Assembly (NCBI GenBank): GCA_905250075.1
Contig: CAJNOP010000024.1
Span: 244,508-308,507 of the forward strand
Length of the DNA stretch: 64,000 nt
Origin: Rotaria sp. Silwood1
Taxonomy: Eukaryota; Rotifera; Eurotatoria; Philodinida; Philodinidae
Direction: 5' to 3'
The notes under the pieces are model-generated. The model made no database searches and was not told the origin of the DNA. It saw only the letters and a program-made list of their open reading frames with translations. The translations under genes were made by a program, and so were the position numbers. Shown piece by piece: positions 9,935-21,500 of this stretch (within the stretch, counting starts at the first letter, position 1; each line of letters opens with the position of its first letter).

Positions 9935-10145
9935 TCAAAGAACGGGAAAGAACGCGTTCCGTAAAATTAAAAGCCTTTTTTAAGAAAAGAAGACGTTCCA
10001 ACAAAAGTGGAAAGCGTTCCAAAATGGAACCATTAAGAACACATTCCATGTTTTTTGAAATGCGTTATTAACTGTTCTAGCTATTTTGGAACGTTTTCTT
10101 TTCTCAAAAAAAGCTAACTTTTTTGGAACGCATTCTTGGTCGTTA
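9935..10145. repeat. Foldback (MITE-like) element with CGTTCC-rich arms
   Basis: The left arm (about 9940-10001) and right arm (about 10084-10140) are imperfect reverse complements. For example, AAGAAAAGAAGACGTTCCAA on the left pairs with TTGGAACGTTTTCTTTTCTC on the right. CGTTCC/GGAACG words recur six or more times. The loop is short (~80 bp) and no protein is encoded, which fits a non-autonomous transposon or satellite. Confidence 0.6.
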
Positions 10146-10553
10146 TTGCCTGAATTTAGATGCACTATAAGAGTTCTCGAAGAGAAGTTCAAACATAAGT
10201 TTTTGAAAGATCGATTCTGGTGCAACTCGACAAGCTCGATCCAATGGCGTGCTCTAATTTTTCGTAGCTCAAACTGTTATAAAAAAAAAAAAAAAACATT
10301 TTTTGAAATCAGGACTGCCAGTTGTAAAGTATGACTTATTTGAAGGTTCCACCATTTCTGGCACCAGTTTCAGGGTATCGTACTGCAGAGCTGTCATTTT
10401 TGAATCAAAAGTGACCTCAAATTCACATGAAAGCGTTCATCAGTCAAAAGAATCCATTCTCGGGTGTTTCTCAAGAGAATGTTAAAAAAAGCGGTCTCAT
10501 TTCGATGGAATCCTATCTTGACTGTTTCGAAATAGCATGGGCAGAGACACGTT

Positions 10554-10653
10554 NNNNNNNNNNNNNNNNNNNNNNNNNNNNNNNNNNNNNNNNNNNNNNN
10601 NNNNNNNNNNNNNNNNNNNNNNNNNNNNNNNNNNNNNNNNNNNNNNNNNNNNN
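10554..10653. other. Assembly gap (100 N)
   Basis: Exactly 100 N, the conventional placeholder for a scaffold gap of unknown true length. Linkage across it rests on the assembly alone. Confidence 0.99.
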
Positions 10654-10859
10654 TATCTGATTGGTACTCATTTCTTTGGGAACAGACAAAGATCGTTCAT
10701 TCATATTAGACAAAGAACTTGTTCGTTCGTTGAATGACCGTTCTTTCTTTCAATACTTCTGTTCGACGAAATCACTTCTTCTTTCTTTATCAAAATAAAA
10801 AACTTTGTTTTTTTCAAGATTTTATTTTATGATAAAAATAGTTTAATTTATTTAAAATC

Positions 10860-13800
10860 ATGCTTCAACATTTATCAGCTACTAGTCCTTATGTTTGGTT
10901 CGTTACAGATGTTTTCATTTTCTCTGTTTTATTAATCGTTTTTATATTCTAGTGATTTAAGTCGTGGGCCTATTGAACCAGCAAATCGTATGGCCTCAAC
11001 ACCCACCAACAAAATAAATATTTTACTTGAACAAAAAGATAGTTTTCCGAAAGTAATTCATGAAATGAATTTCATCATTCGAATTTTTCAATTTTTTTTT
11101 TCCATTAGACACGTACACCTCTTAAACTTCTTGGACCGGATGAAATACCAATCGATATTACTATAACAACAAATGATATTAATGCAAGTCTTCAACCTGT
11201 ATGGTATACAGAACAAACTATTGTTGATGATCACCACGTACAACAAGAAGATAATACATCAACAATTCAAGAAAAATCTCGAACAACCTTAACACGTGCA
11301 ACATTACCACCAATACAAAGTGAAAGTCCATCAATAAGTGAAGATGATGAACTTCCATCAAATCAACCATCATTAATGCATAAATCATTAACATTTACTA
11401 TTGAACCATCGATAAATGTTGATTCACAATCAGATGATTTAGAAAAAGAAAATCTTAATACTGATGATAACAAACCGTCAATCGCAGCAGCCCCATCTGA
11501 TGAATCATTTCGTGCACTTGAACATCTCTTAGGTCTTGGTTCATCAACAACTATTCGTGAATCACCTAAACCAAATCATGATACACTTTCATTAACTGTT
11601 GTTACACCAACTGATATTATTAATTCAACAACAACATCATTACGTATGAGTTATGCACCAAAAACTACAACAGATAATTTACCATTATCACAAGATATTC
11701 CAATTATGCCAATTATTGAAAGTATAAATTCAACAAATCCACCATCATTTCTTATGGATAACACTGCAAATGAAGAGGAACAAGCATCAACAACAATAAA
11801 TCAACAAGATTCATTTGATAATATTGAAAATAAAACAAATACAGATGATGAAACAGATTTTTCATTTGAATTAAATGATTTTTCGAATAATTCAAAACCT
11901 GAATCAATCGTTAATGTTCCTGAACCACCAAGTCAACCAATGATTACAATTCGTGCACCAACATGTGCTGATGTTGCTTATCGCGCTTTAATTAAACCAC
12001 GATCAAGTGCTAGAATATCTCAACCAGTTAAAGTTGATTCACCATTAGCAACATCAAGTAAAACAAAAATTTCCTTTTCTTTACTTTCATAAAAACAAAT
12101 CTCTTTCTAGTTAAACCTCGTTCATCAGCTCCAGCATCACGTATTCTTCGTTCAAGCTGTCGTCGTATATCTACTGATTCTTCATCACAAAATTCAATCG
12201 TTCAAGGTAATTATTCAATAAGTATAAGAGTCTGAAAGATGCTTGTCTAACAGCAGTCAAACATCGTACATCAAAAATATCTTGTTATAATATGTGAAAT
12301 GCTTTCTTATTGCATTTCTTGATAAGAATAATGACGAAATATGTTTCAAAATAGATGGATTAAAACAAACTCCTTGTAATCAGCAAAAGCAGCTATATTG
12401 TATTTTATCTTTAAGTTTCGCAAGAATTGTACTAACAATTTTATTTTCTAGAACAATCACCAGCAAACAACGAATGTTTTGTGAATAATGAAAATGGAAC
12501 AAATACTGAAAAACAAAATGAATTTGTAGAAATTGTTAGTGTACTTGAAGAAGATGAAAATGAACAAGAAAAAACAAATTCAATTACATTAAATCTTACT
12601 TCATCAAAATCAACTGATGAAATTAATCAAAATATGTCTAATCAAATGGAACAAATTTCTACACCAATTAAATCATTAATGCCACTATTATCACGTGAAT
12701 ATACATATAATACACCAAAACGTCGTCAATCACAACGTCGTCGTTCAATGTTAAATTCTTCATCGAATTCATCAATGCTCACTGACCAAACAACTATAAA
12801 TGAAGAAGAATCTAAATCACCAACAATACCATCAAAATCAATGTTAAATATTCTTTTAACAAATACAACTGAATCTGAACAAAAATCATTAACAAATATA
12901 CAAACACTTTCACCTGTTCAATCAACAACAAAATCTCCATCAGTTACATCAAAATCAATGTTAGGCATTCTTTTAACAAATCCAACTGATATTGAACAAA
13001 GTGTTTTACAAGAAACATCAATAAGACCATTAAATCGTGTATCAACACGTAAAAGTAAACGTTTATCAACAAATTTAACACCAAGAGTTAGTATTAATCC
13101 ACTTCATTCATCAACACCATCAACAACAAAACGACATAAATCTTTACAAATGGTTTCAATTGGAGAACAAGAACAAGTTTTAACAACTGTTCCACAACAA
13201 ATTAATAACGATGATCAAGAAATTGAAATAATACCACTTAATAAAACTGAAGAAAGTATTCAACAAACAACAACTCCTCGTACAATTGATACTAGTGTTC
13301 AAACAACGCCAAGTCTTAATACATCATCACGTCGTTATTTAAATACAATTGAACAACAAACAACACCAATTGTTCAAATAAATAAATCAAAATCAAGTAT
13401 TATTATTCATGAACAACAACAACAACAAATATCATCAATGCAAACAGAAATGGTTATGAGCTTACAACGTAATGTACGTTTTCAATTAACACCAACAACT
13501 GATGCACGTTTAGTTGAAAAAGAAAAACTTGAAGAAACTTTACGTGGTTTAAAACCAGATATTATCATTAATCCAATACCAATTATAACTCTACCAAAAC
13601 AAGAAACTGTTAAATCAGTTAAATCTATTCGAACGAAAAAAAATTCGAAAGCAAATAAAAAAGTAGTTACAATGAAAAAGAAAAAAGTCATATCAGTAAG
13701 TTTTAGATTTTCTTTTTCTAATCATATAATCTTCTTTTTCTATTTAGAATAAGAAATCACAAGTGAAAAAACCTTTAAAACGACTTTCACCAACAAAAGT

Positions 13801-15038
13801 TTTAAAGAAAAAACCTGAAAGTACTCGAACAAAAAAACGTTCTCAACGAAAACGACTTAATCTTGAAGTTACAATTGAACCAGCTGCTAAACGTACTAAA
13901 ACTTCAAAACCCATTCAAAGTAAGTGTTTAACATATAAACCTTCAGTTATCTCACCTACTATTCTATTTAGTTCCTTTACCATCATTGACTCCACCAAAA
14001 ACACGAACTGCTTTAACAAATAATAAAAAACATAAGTCTGAATCAGTTGAACGACATGCTAAACCACCAACTGTTCCAAAACCTAATAAACAAAACAAAT
14101 CTGAACAAAAACGACGTGCTTTGAAAAACAATAAGACTGAATTAGTTAAACAAGAACAACCAAAAGCTTTAACAAACAATAATACTAATAAACGTGAATT
14201 AATGAAACGACAACGAAGTACTTCTGCTAAGAATAAAGCTCAATCAAGTGCTTCTGAAAACAATAAGCCTGAACCGATTAAACAAAAACGAAATGCCATG
14301 AAGAAGAATGCATCAGAATTCAGTACTCGGGAAAATAAGAAGCCTGAACCGATTGAACAAAAACAACATATTTCGGAAAAGAATAAAGCCGAACCTATTA
14401 AACAAACACGAAGTGCTTCGAAACAGAAAAAAGCAGAAGCAAGTGCATCGGAAAATAAACCTAAACCAATCGAACAAAAACGACGTGCTTCGAAGAAGAC
14501 TACAACTGCATCAAGTTCTTTGGAAAAGAACAAATCGAAACCAGTTAAACTAACACGAGCTGCCTCGAAAAACAAGAAATCTGAACCAATTGAACGACCA
14601 GTAGAAATAACTGTTGAACCAAAAATTACTGAATTAATAATTAAAACAAGAAAACGTCGATTGGAAAGTGTTGAAAAAAATGAAGCATCGAAAAAGAAAG
14701 TTGAAATTCAAAACATTGAAGTAAATCAAGATGAACGACAAAAGGTAAAAAAATTTCTTTTTCTTATAAATTTAATATTGAATTTATTTATAATGATTAG
14801 ATGGAAGAATTAACTGTTGCTGAACTTAAATCTCGATTAAATAACCATAAAGAAGATATACCAAAACGTGCGAAGAAAGCTGATCTTATCGCTTTACTTA
14901 TGAAAATAGATACGAATTTACTTAAACGTAAGTTGTTATTAAAATAAAAATATTGTTTTCATTTGCTTGTCTTTGATAGAACGAAAAGAAGTTGAAGCAC
15001 CAATTGTTAAGTCAACCCGCCGCCGCCACAAGAAATAA
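10860..15038 (+). CDS. Large Ser/Thr- and Lys-rich protein with C-terminal SAP domain
   Basis: Nine exons join in phase: 10860-10897, 10953-11052, 11109-12057, 12111-12206, 12452-13695, 13748-13919, 13972-14744, 14801-14927 and 14980-15038, giving 1185 aa. The C-terminus (about 1127-1160, LTVAELKSRLNNH through KADLIALL) is a SAP motif, a helix-turn-helix that binds scaffold/AT-rich DNA. The first ~850 residues are low-complexity Ser/Thr/Asn/Gln-rich and acidic. The segment encoded by exon 7 is a highly basic array of repeats around EPIKQKRxASKxK. Together these point to a nuclear chromatin protein; no globular enzyme domain is seen. IKPRSSA occurs twice across the exon 3/4 junction. Exon 1 (38 bp) is the weakest part: the gene may start at a Met in exon 2, or further upstream across the gap. 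The specific orthologue is not recognised. Confidence 0.75.
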
Positions 15039-18005
15039 ATTTCTTGTTTAATAGTTCAATTTATTTTTTATTATATTATTGCATTTCGTTATTGTTAATA
15101 TTTGATTATTTACTCTAGATGTTTGTTTTGTATATTTTGTATAGATATTCATGTAAATTCTATTGAGCTTGAGTTCATAACTTGTTTGTCTATCTATATT
15201 AGATTTAGTGTTGTTGCTTATCTTGATTGAAAAAAAAATCTCAATAATATTGTAGTTATATTTTCTTTTTTTTTCGTTGTTGTCCTATGTGTTCTCGTAT
15301 GTTTGAATATCGTCTTAGTTTTCTGAAAATAATGTATTATTATACATGACATGATTTAATAAATTTAGCTCAACTATGGGCTAGAACAAAAATAAAAAAC
15401 GATTGATATTTACGTTCTGTTTTGTTGATAATAAGAAAGGATACGGATTGATAACTGTTGAAATTAGACTCTTCGAGAAATTTCATTGCTTTTATATTAA
15501 AAACTTGCGTAAGGTATCTAAACATGAGCTCTGATACAATTAGTCATATTACATTTATTAGTGCTATTTACAGCTTGATTAAGGCAGTTGATGATAGTCA
15601 CATGTAAATTGAACGTGACTGTTGATCATAATCAGCTCTTGTTATACACCTATCTCATGAGCAACAGGGTTATTGTCATATGGTTTTATAGCACTTTTTT
15701 ATAGGTTCAAAATGATATAAAAAATTGAAGAAAAAAACACTGATCAGTCAAAGAAATTCCGATGACATTATCGATAAGAAAATTACAAGTTCGGCGAAAA
15801 AATTATATTATATTGTGAATCAGCATCCAAATTTAAGTTCACTTGCTAGTACTTCAAAGTGAAAAATTCATCCCTAGATTCTTCTAGAGTTGCGTGAAAC
15901 AAAAAATTTCATGAAAATTCTGTTTTTATTCATTATCCATCTTCTACTAGTAGTTCAAAATGTGATGTTGATTCAAAGTGCTATATTAGTGTCTAGCCAA
16001 GTCATAATTTCCTTATCACAATCTACTGAGTATCAGTGAAAAATAGACTCAAAATTTTGTCTTGAAAATAGTATTCTGGGCAATTCTTTGAGTGAGTAGT
16101 ACTTGTTTCTCGATGTGTTCATACCAATTTCTAACTCTTGAAAAGCACTATTGCACTATATAATGACGGTTATTGACTATTTCAATCAACCTATGTTCAG
16201 TTCAAATAAGGACTATGTAACTGAATCTACCAGAACTCACTTTCGGTTCGGTATAGAAGAAATCAAATTTCTTGAGATGGTCTATTTCAATAGTTAGTGA
16301 CAATCCTCCTTTTCAGTTTAGTTAACAATTGATTTATTTTGATCTTTAGATACTACTCTCTGATGATAAATTTTCATTAAAAAAATATTTATCTCGAAAC
16401 GTCATAAAGAATGTCTCTTTTTCTGTTGACTAAAGATAGTAATTCTTTTCTTTTGTGTCTTAAGTATAAACAACAATATGGTAAAATCTTCGTTTTTTCA
16501 TTCAGCTATGTTTGTAGTTCATGTTGATATAGTAAAGGCTTTTGAAATACACTGTGAATATTCAACAACATTTTCATTTTTGCGACTGTGATTCACAAAT
16601 CAACACAACAGAGAAAAGTCAGCAAGCTCAGAAAGAACTTCATTCAGTTATTAATCAATTTTAATAGTACACTTTGGTTCTTTTAAAATAAAGGATCAGA
16701 ACACTGAGCATGCAAAAAACAAAAGTGAAAGTAAATATGTCATCAATTCAAAGATCAATCATTGTATATGGATATAAGCTAGTAATGAGAAAGTTGAATT
16801 TAGTTTGTTTAATATTGCAGTACATTCAACGAAAAAGTATGATTGAATAAGAAAAATGTATTACTGTTGATTTGCTATACTTTCATCCATCATTGGAGAA
16901 AAGTTTAGAAAATAATTCACTGTAGAAAAAAATTTGTATTTATTAATTCGAGTAAAAAAATGTTTCTCTTGTAGTAATGAGAGTATAAACTTGGTACAAA
17001 GCTACTATTAATTGCTGATTAATAGAAATTATTATGATATGTCGTCTTTTTGAGTATTAAGCCGATCGATTTCTCTTTCATTTTTTCTGAATGTTTTAGT
17101 GAAAAAGAGAAAACATTTGTAATTTATATAATAGAATTAATGGAAATTCTTGGTTTAAAGAAGATCAAAATGAAGTATGTGATAAGTCCTAATTAAACAT
17201 AGCTACAGCAAAATATCGTAAGACATTAGGTTTGCATGAAGAACATTTGCCTTTTGATCAATCCAGTATAACACCATGCTTTTGCTAAGATTGATCAGAT
17301 TTAGGGTAGTTGGCGAACAAAAACAAACAGTAAAGCGCTAGAGAAAAACGAAAATTTTTCAAAATCGAAGGATTAATTTCTCGCTTGGAATACGTTTGAC
17401 TATCTTAGGATTCGAATGGAATCTAAATTGATAAAGATCTGCAATACGTTGCACCAAAGATTTAATAATTCTGATCATGTATCGGTGAATTTGTGAAAAA
17501 AAGAATCAGATTTGACTAAATTAAATAATTTTTTCTCAATATTTAAAAAATAATTATCGGATTTGATGCCATGTTTTCTTTGTCAATATTTCTAAAGAAC
17601 AGACAACGAAAAAAAAAATTAAAAAAATTTGATTCGATCATATCAAACAAAGACTCCAAGGTATATTTTAAAATGTGACGCTAACTGATAAACCTCCGTT
17701 TTCCTTCCTTCGATATTGACTCCATCAGAGGTCACTAATGAGCACATATCCTCATAAGAATTGATTGGTTCTTTTATCCCGACATAGTTTTATTTTCGCT
17801 TGCTTGTCTTCGTCGTCTTACCTCTGTCTGATCAAGTATATATCAATTAGTCAATGGATTAAAATTAACTTTTTTTTGTAAATGTTTCTATATTTTACTT
17901 TTTTTAGATTGCCAAATATTGTAATATCGTGTTTAATTACTATTGAATAAAAGTGAGTCATGAATTTTTTATTATTTTTTAAATCATTTGTTATTCTTTA
18001 TCTAG
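15039..18005. other. 3-kb intergenic region, no gene seen
   Basis: AT-rich, with stops in all frames and no splice-linkable exons or tRNA-like boxes recognised. The last ~60 bp may contain a 5'-UTR intron of the next gene: a GTGAGT donor near 17952 and a TTTATCTAG acceptor ending at 18005. Confidence 0.45.
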
Positions 18006-18380
18006 ATGGATACATCAAGTTATACTGGTTTACCAAATAAACTTTTTCAAGGTTTAACATCAGTTAAATCAACATTAACAACTGGTCATATTCTTGAAAA
18101 ATCCGAAAAAACATTTATTGAAAAAAATGATAGATTTCATCATCATATGGCACGTAGTGTTTTAGGTATTCAAGCGCCATTAAAATTACAAACAGAATTA
18201 CAAATAGCTAATAAACTTGGTCGTCTTCCATGTTTACCAAGTTCACGTTTAATGGTTGATGTATTACGTGGTACAAATGAAGATATTTCATTTGATGATA
18301 TATTAAATAATCCATATGAATTTGGTGAACGTCAAGTAGATCCACATTTAGCTATGGATAAACAAGATCAATTATTTTAA
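18006..18380 (+). CDS. POMP: Proteasome maturation protein (POMP/UMP1)
   Basis: Single coding exon of 124 aa. POMP/UMP1 is the chaperone that helps assemble half-proteasomes in eukaryotes and is degraded when the 20S particle matures. The family core is visible: QAPLKLQTEL, then RLPCLPSSRL, LDVLRG-like MVDVLRGTNE, and FDDILNNPYE, in the same order and spacing as animal POMP. Length is close to the usual ~140 aa. The ATG directly follows a strong polypyrimidine-AG (TTCTTTATCTAG), so the start sits at an acceptor: either a 5'-UTR intron from a donor near 17952 or a spliced-leader addition site. The IFRD-like gene begins only 135 bp after the stop on the same strand. Confidence 0.92.
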   Translation: MDTSSYTGLPNKLFQGLTSVKSTLTTGHILEKSEKTFIEKNDRFHHHMARSVLGIQAPLKLQTELQIANKLGRLPCLPSSRLMVDVLRGTNEDISFDDILNNPYEFGERQVDPHLAMDKQDQLF

Positions 18381-18454
18381 AAGAAAAAATAATGAAAAAC
18401 TGATTAAACCAGAATCGAAGTTTTTTTTTATAAAATAAAAAACAAAACGTTAAA

Positions 18455-18515
18455 ACGTGTTTTTTTTTTCGCTTTCTTTTTGTTCTTGTAGATATGTATG
18501 ATTAAAAATTAAATT
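18455..18515 (+). promoter_or_regulatory. Polypyrimidine-AG upstream of IFRD start, possible trans-splice acceptor
   Basis: A T-rich tract ending in TTTTTGTTCTTGTAG (AG at 18491) lies 25 bp before the IFRD ATG, within only 135 bp of intergenic sequence after the POMP stop. No good upstream donor for a separate 5' exon is evident in that space. Bdelloids are known to use spliced-leader trans-splicing, so this could be the acceptor for the second gene of a two-gene unit. This is an inference only. Confidence 0.35.
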
Positions 18516-21500
18516 ATGCCAAAACATTTAAAAAAAGGTGAAAAATTATTTTTTTATGAAAAAGTTTTTTTTTTATAGAAAATAATATGTTTATATTAAA
18601 GATCGACGTTCTCGTAATGCACCGAATAAAACATCTAAAACAGAGGTGGATGATGATGCACCAGATGATGATGCTTTAAGTGTTTGTTCAAATATTTCTG
18701 ATGCAACAAGTATTTATGATGAAGTTGAAGGTAAAAGAAAAAAGAATGAAGAGGAATTATCTCAATTGATAGGTTTTATCATTTAGCTAGCGTTTCAACA
18801 GCAACTAGTGTGATTCTATCATCGGATAATCTTGATGAAAAACTTGATTCTGCAATTGAAGAACTTCGAAATAAAGAGTAAGATGAATTGATGTGAATTT
18901 TAGATAGAATCTGTCGGATCCGAAATTCTGGGACTCGGTCGAACCGCAATTTGACACTCTTAATGGAGGTTTTCTCAGCGAAAGTGGAATCACCACAAAG
19001 ATACGAGATCCTTTTCTTCCGGTTTCTCTATTTGGTGACTAGCGCACTCTTCGTATTTCTTGTACGACTAGCGTTCATCGAGTTCGAAATTTTTGAATTC
19101 GGCCCCAACTCGACGAATTCTAGTCACGGAATGGATGAGTTTCTCTCAGCATTTTATTAGTATCTTCGTCAAAGTCCATGGCTTCGACTTGAATTTTTTA
19201 CTAGAAGATTCTACGTTCAGTTATCTATAAATTCATTTAAAATGTATTAGCACAACAACTACCAAAGAAGCATCCTCAATTGAAGACTATAAAAACACGC
19301 ACGTGTAATATTATCTTATCGTTTTTTATCCTCTTAATTGTCAGATGTGAAAGATACAAATAAATCTAATCATTTTTTCACAAGCTCTTGTGAATATTAA
19401 ATTGAATTTTATTTGTATGCTTTCATAAGTACAGAATCAGGCTTTTTCTTATATAAAAATTTCGATTAATATTAGCGTCACTTTGAAATGATGTGTTGTC
19501 AAGCCTACGCTACAGTTTGATATGGAATTTAAATTGGGTGAAAATGAGTGAGATGAGAATATGAGTTGGTACGCCTAACAGTTTTCTTTGTCACGACTAT
19601 TTTTGACTCCTGTACGGATAGTATATAAGCTAGCAGAGGAAGATTTCCTCTATCTAATGGTGTAGATATTATGGAATTCTATGTCATACCGCTGAAATGT
19701 TAATCGAGGGCGTCATCCATCCATCGACTTTCTAATATTTCGAAATAAAACTTCCTAAAACATACATCCTTAGCTAGAGGAATTGTTTTGCTGCAAATCT
19801 GTTTGTACTCCGTGCGTAGGTCAAAATCTTATAGGTACCTTGTGGCAGGAATGCATCGGTGTGCTTTTCAAACATCCTTAACTAACGATGACAAATATGA
19901 CTACACGCATACGTAATGAGAATAGCATATAGAGCTAAAGGGTTACAAAATTCTTTTGATATATGTTTCTAGAGAATTGAACGGAGAATTTTCGTTAAAA
20001 AACTCCAGTTGAGATGATAGATATTGATGAAGATATCGAAAACATATTCAAGAGGCCCATTTTTTTCTGAGGTTCCATTTGAAAATAAAAATTTGATTAA
20101 TTGTTTTTTCAAAAATTTTAGTTTAAAAACACGTGAACATGGTTTACACACACTTCAAGTTTTATTCTCACAAAAATATCTTCCAGATCAAGTTGCTGCT
20201 CGGTATATATTATATTTATATAAAAATATCAATTATTTTTTTGATTTTTGTAGAAGTGAAAATATAATTGAACAATTGATAGCATGTTTAAAAAAAGGAA
20301 GTGAATCCGAAGGAAAATTAGCAGCTATTGTTACTTCATTGTTTTGTATTCAACTTGGCGAACCTAATGATGATTTATATGTAAAATTTCGGGATGCAAT
20401 TATGCCAACATTACGAGATGAAACTAAATCTTTATCATTAAGAACAAGTGTATGTTTATTTAATTTACAAAATAATATTTGTTTCTTTTTGGCTTTGTGT
20501 ATAGTATGCTCAAGCAGTTGGTATAATTTGTTTTATTACTAGTGAAGATATATCCGTAAGAATAAATTAATACATGAATTGAAATATTGATTTGTATTTA
20601 ACTTTACTTTAAGGCTACAGTTGATTTAATGAAATCATTAGAAATAATTTTTTCGAAATCATACTTACTTAATGATGGAACTACACCTATCTTAGCACGT
20701 GATCTTCCAGAATTACACACAGCAGCACTTTCGTCCTGGTGTCTTCTTTTATCAACAATGCCTAATAATTATGCTCATGATTTAATACGAATGTAAGTTA
20801 ATTTGATTAGTGGAATAGGGAAGGTTCTCAAGTGATAAATCATTTTTAAGTTGGGACTGTATTCAATCAATAGGATTCAGTGAATAAGCAAATATTCTAG
20901 AGTGGTTAGAGCTACTGGATCCTTGTTGCTAGGATATCGAATTTTTAGTGGCTTGAAAATTGAAGCTTCACAGAAAAAAGTCTGCTAAGCATTCGAAAAT
21001 TCAGCAGCTATAGCGATCTGAGAAGACTTACTCATTAGGCCCTATCGATTGAATATAGTTTCAACTTGAAAGCAATTGATCACTTAGGGACCTTTTCTCA
21101 TGGACTGACCTAATATAAATTTTTCATGGTAGTTAAAAATACACTAAAAATATTGTCGTTTTCAAATATTTTTACATAAAAGTCGAACTTCCAATAGAGA
21201 CCGTCGGGTTGGTTTCGATCCCGAATTCGTTGGGCTCTAACTTTGAATCAAGTTCATTAACTAACACAGAATTCAAACCATTTATTGCATGGACTGCTAA
21301 AATATTCTTGTTTTCGCCGTCTGATCTTTCGAAAAATAGACAAATCGCTATTATTGCTAGTTTCAAAACTTTTTGAAGTTAACTAATTATTGTCACGGAT
21401 AGTTAAACTTGCGTGTTCATTTGAGAAATTCGAAGAATGATTCTTAGTTAGATTATGAGAAAAAATTCAGAGGTTTTTAAATATCTTGACTTATCACAGG

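Larger units (their letters stand above)
9285..10859. other. Intergenic region with foldback repeat and assembly gap
   Basis: Contains the foldback element at 9935-10145 and the N run at 10554-10653. Outside these I see no supported gene. Because the gap length is arbitrary, an upstream exon or promoter of the next gene may be missing. Confidence 0.5.

Noticed and set aside
12294-12488. Short frame between SAP-gene exons 4 and 5
   Set aside because: Lies in the intron; the neighbouring exons join in phase without it.
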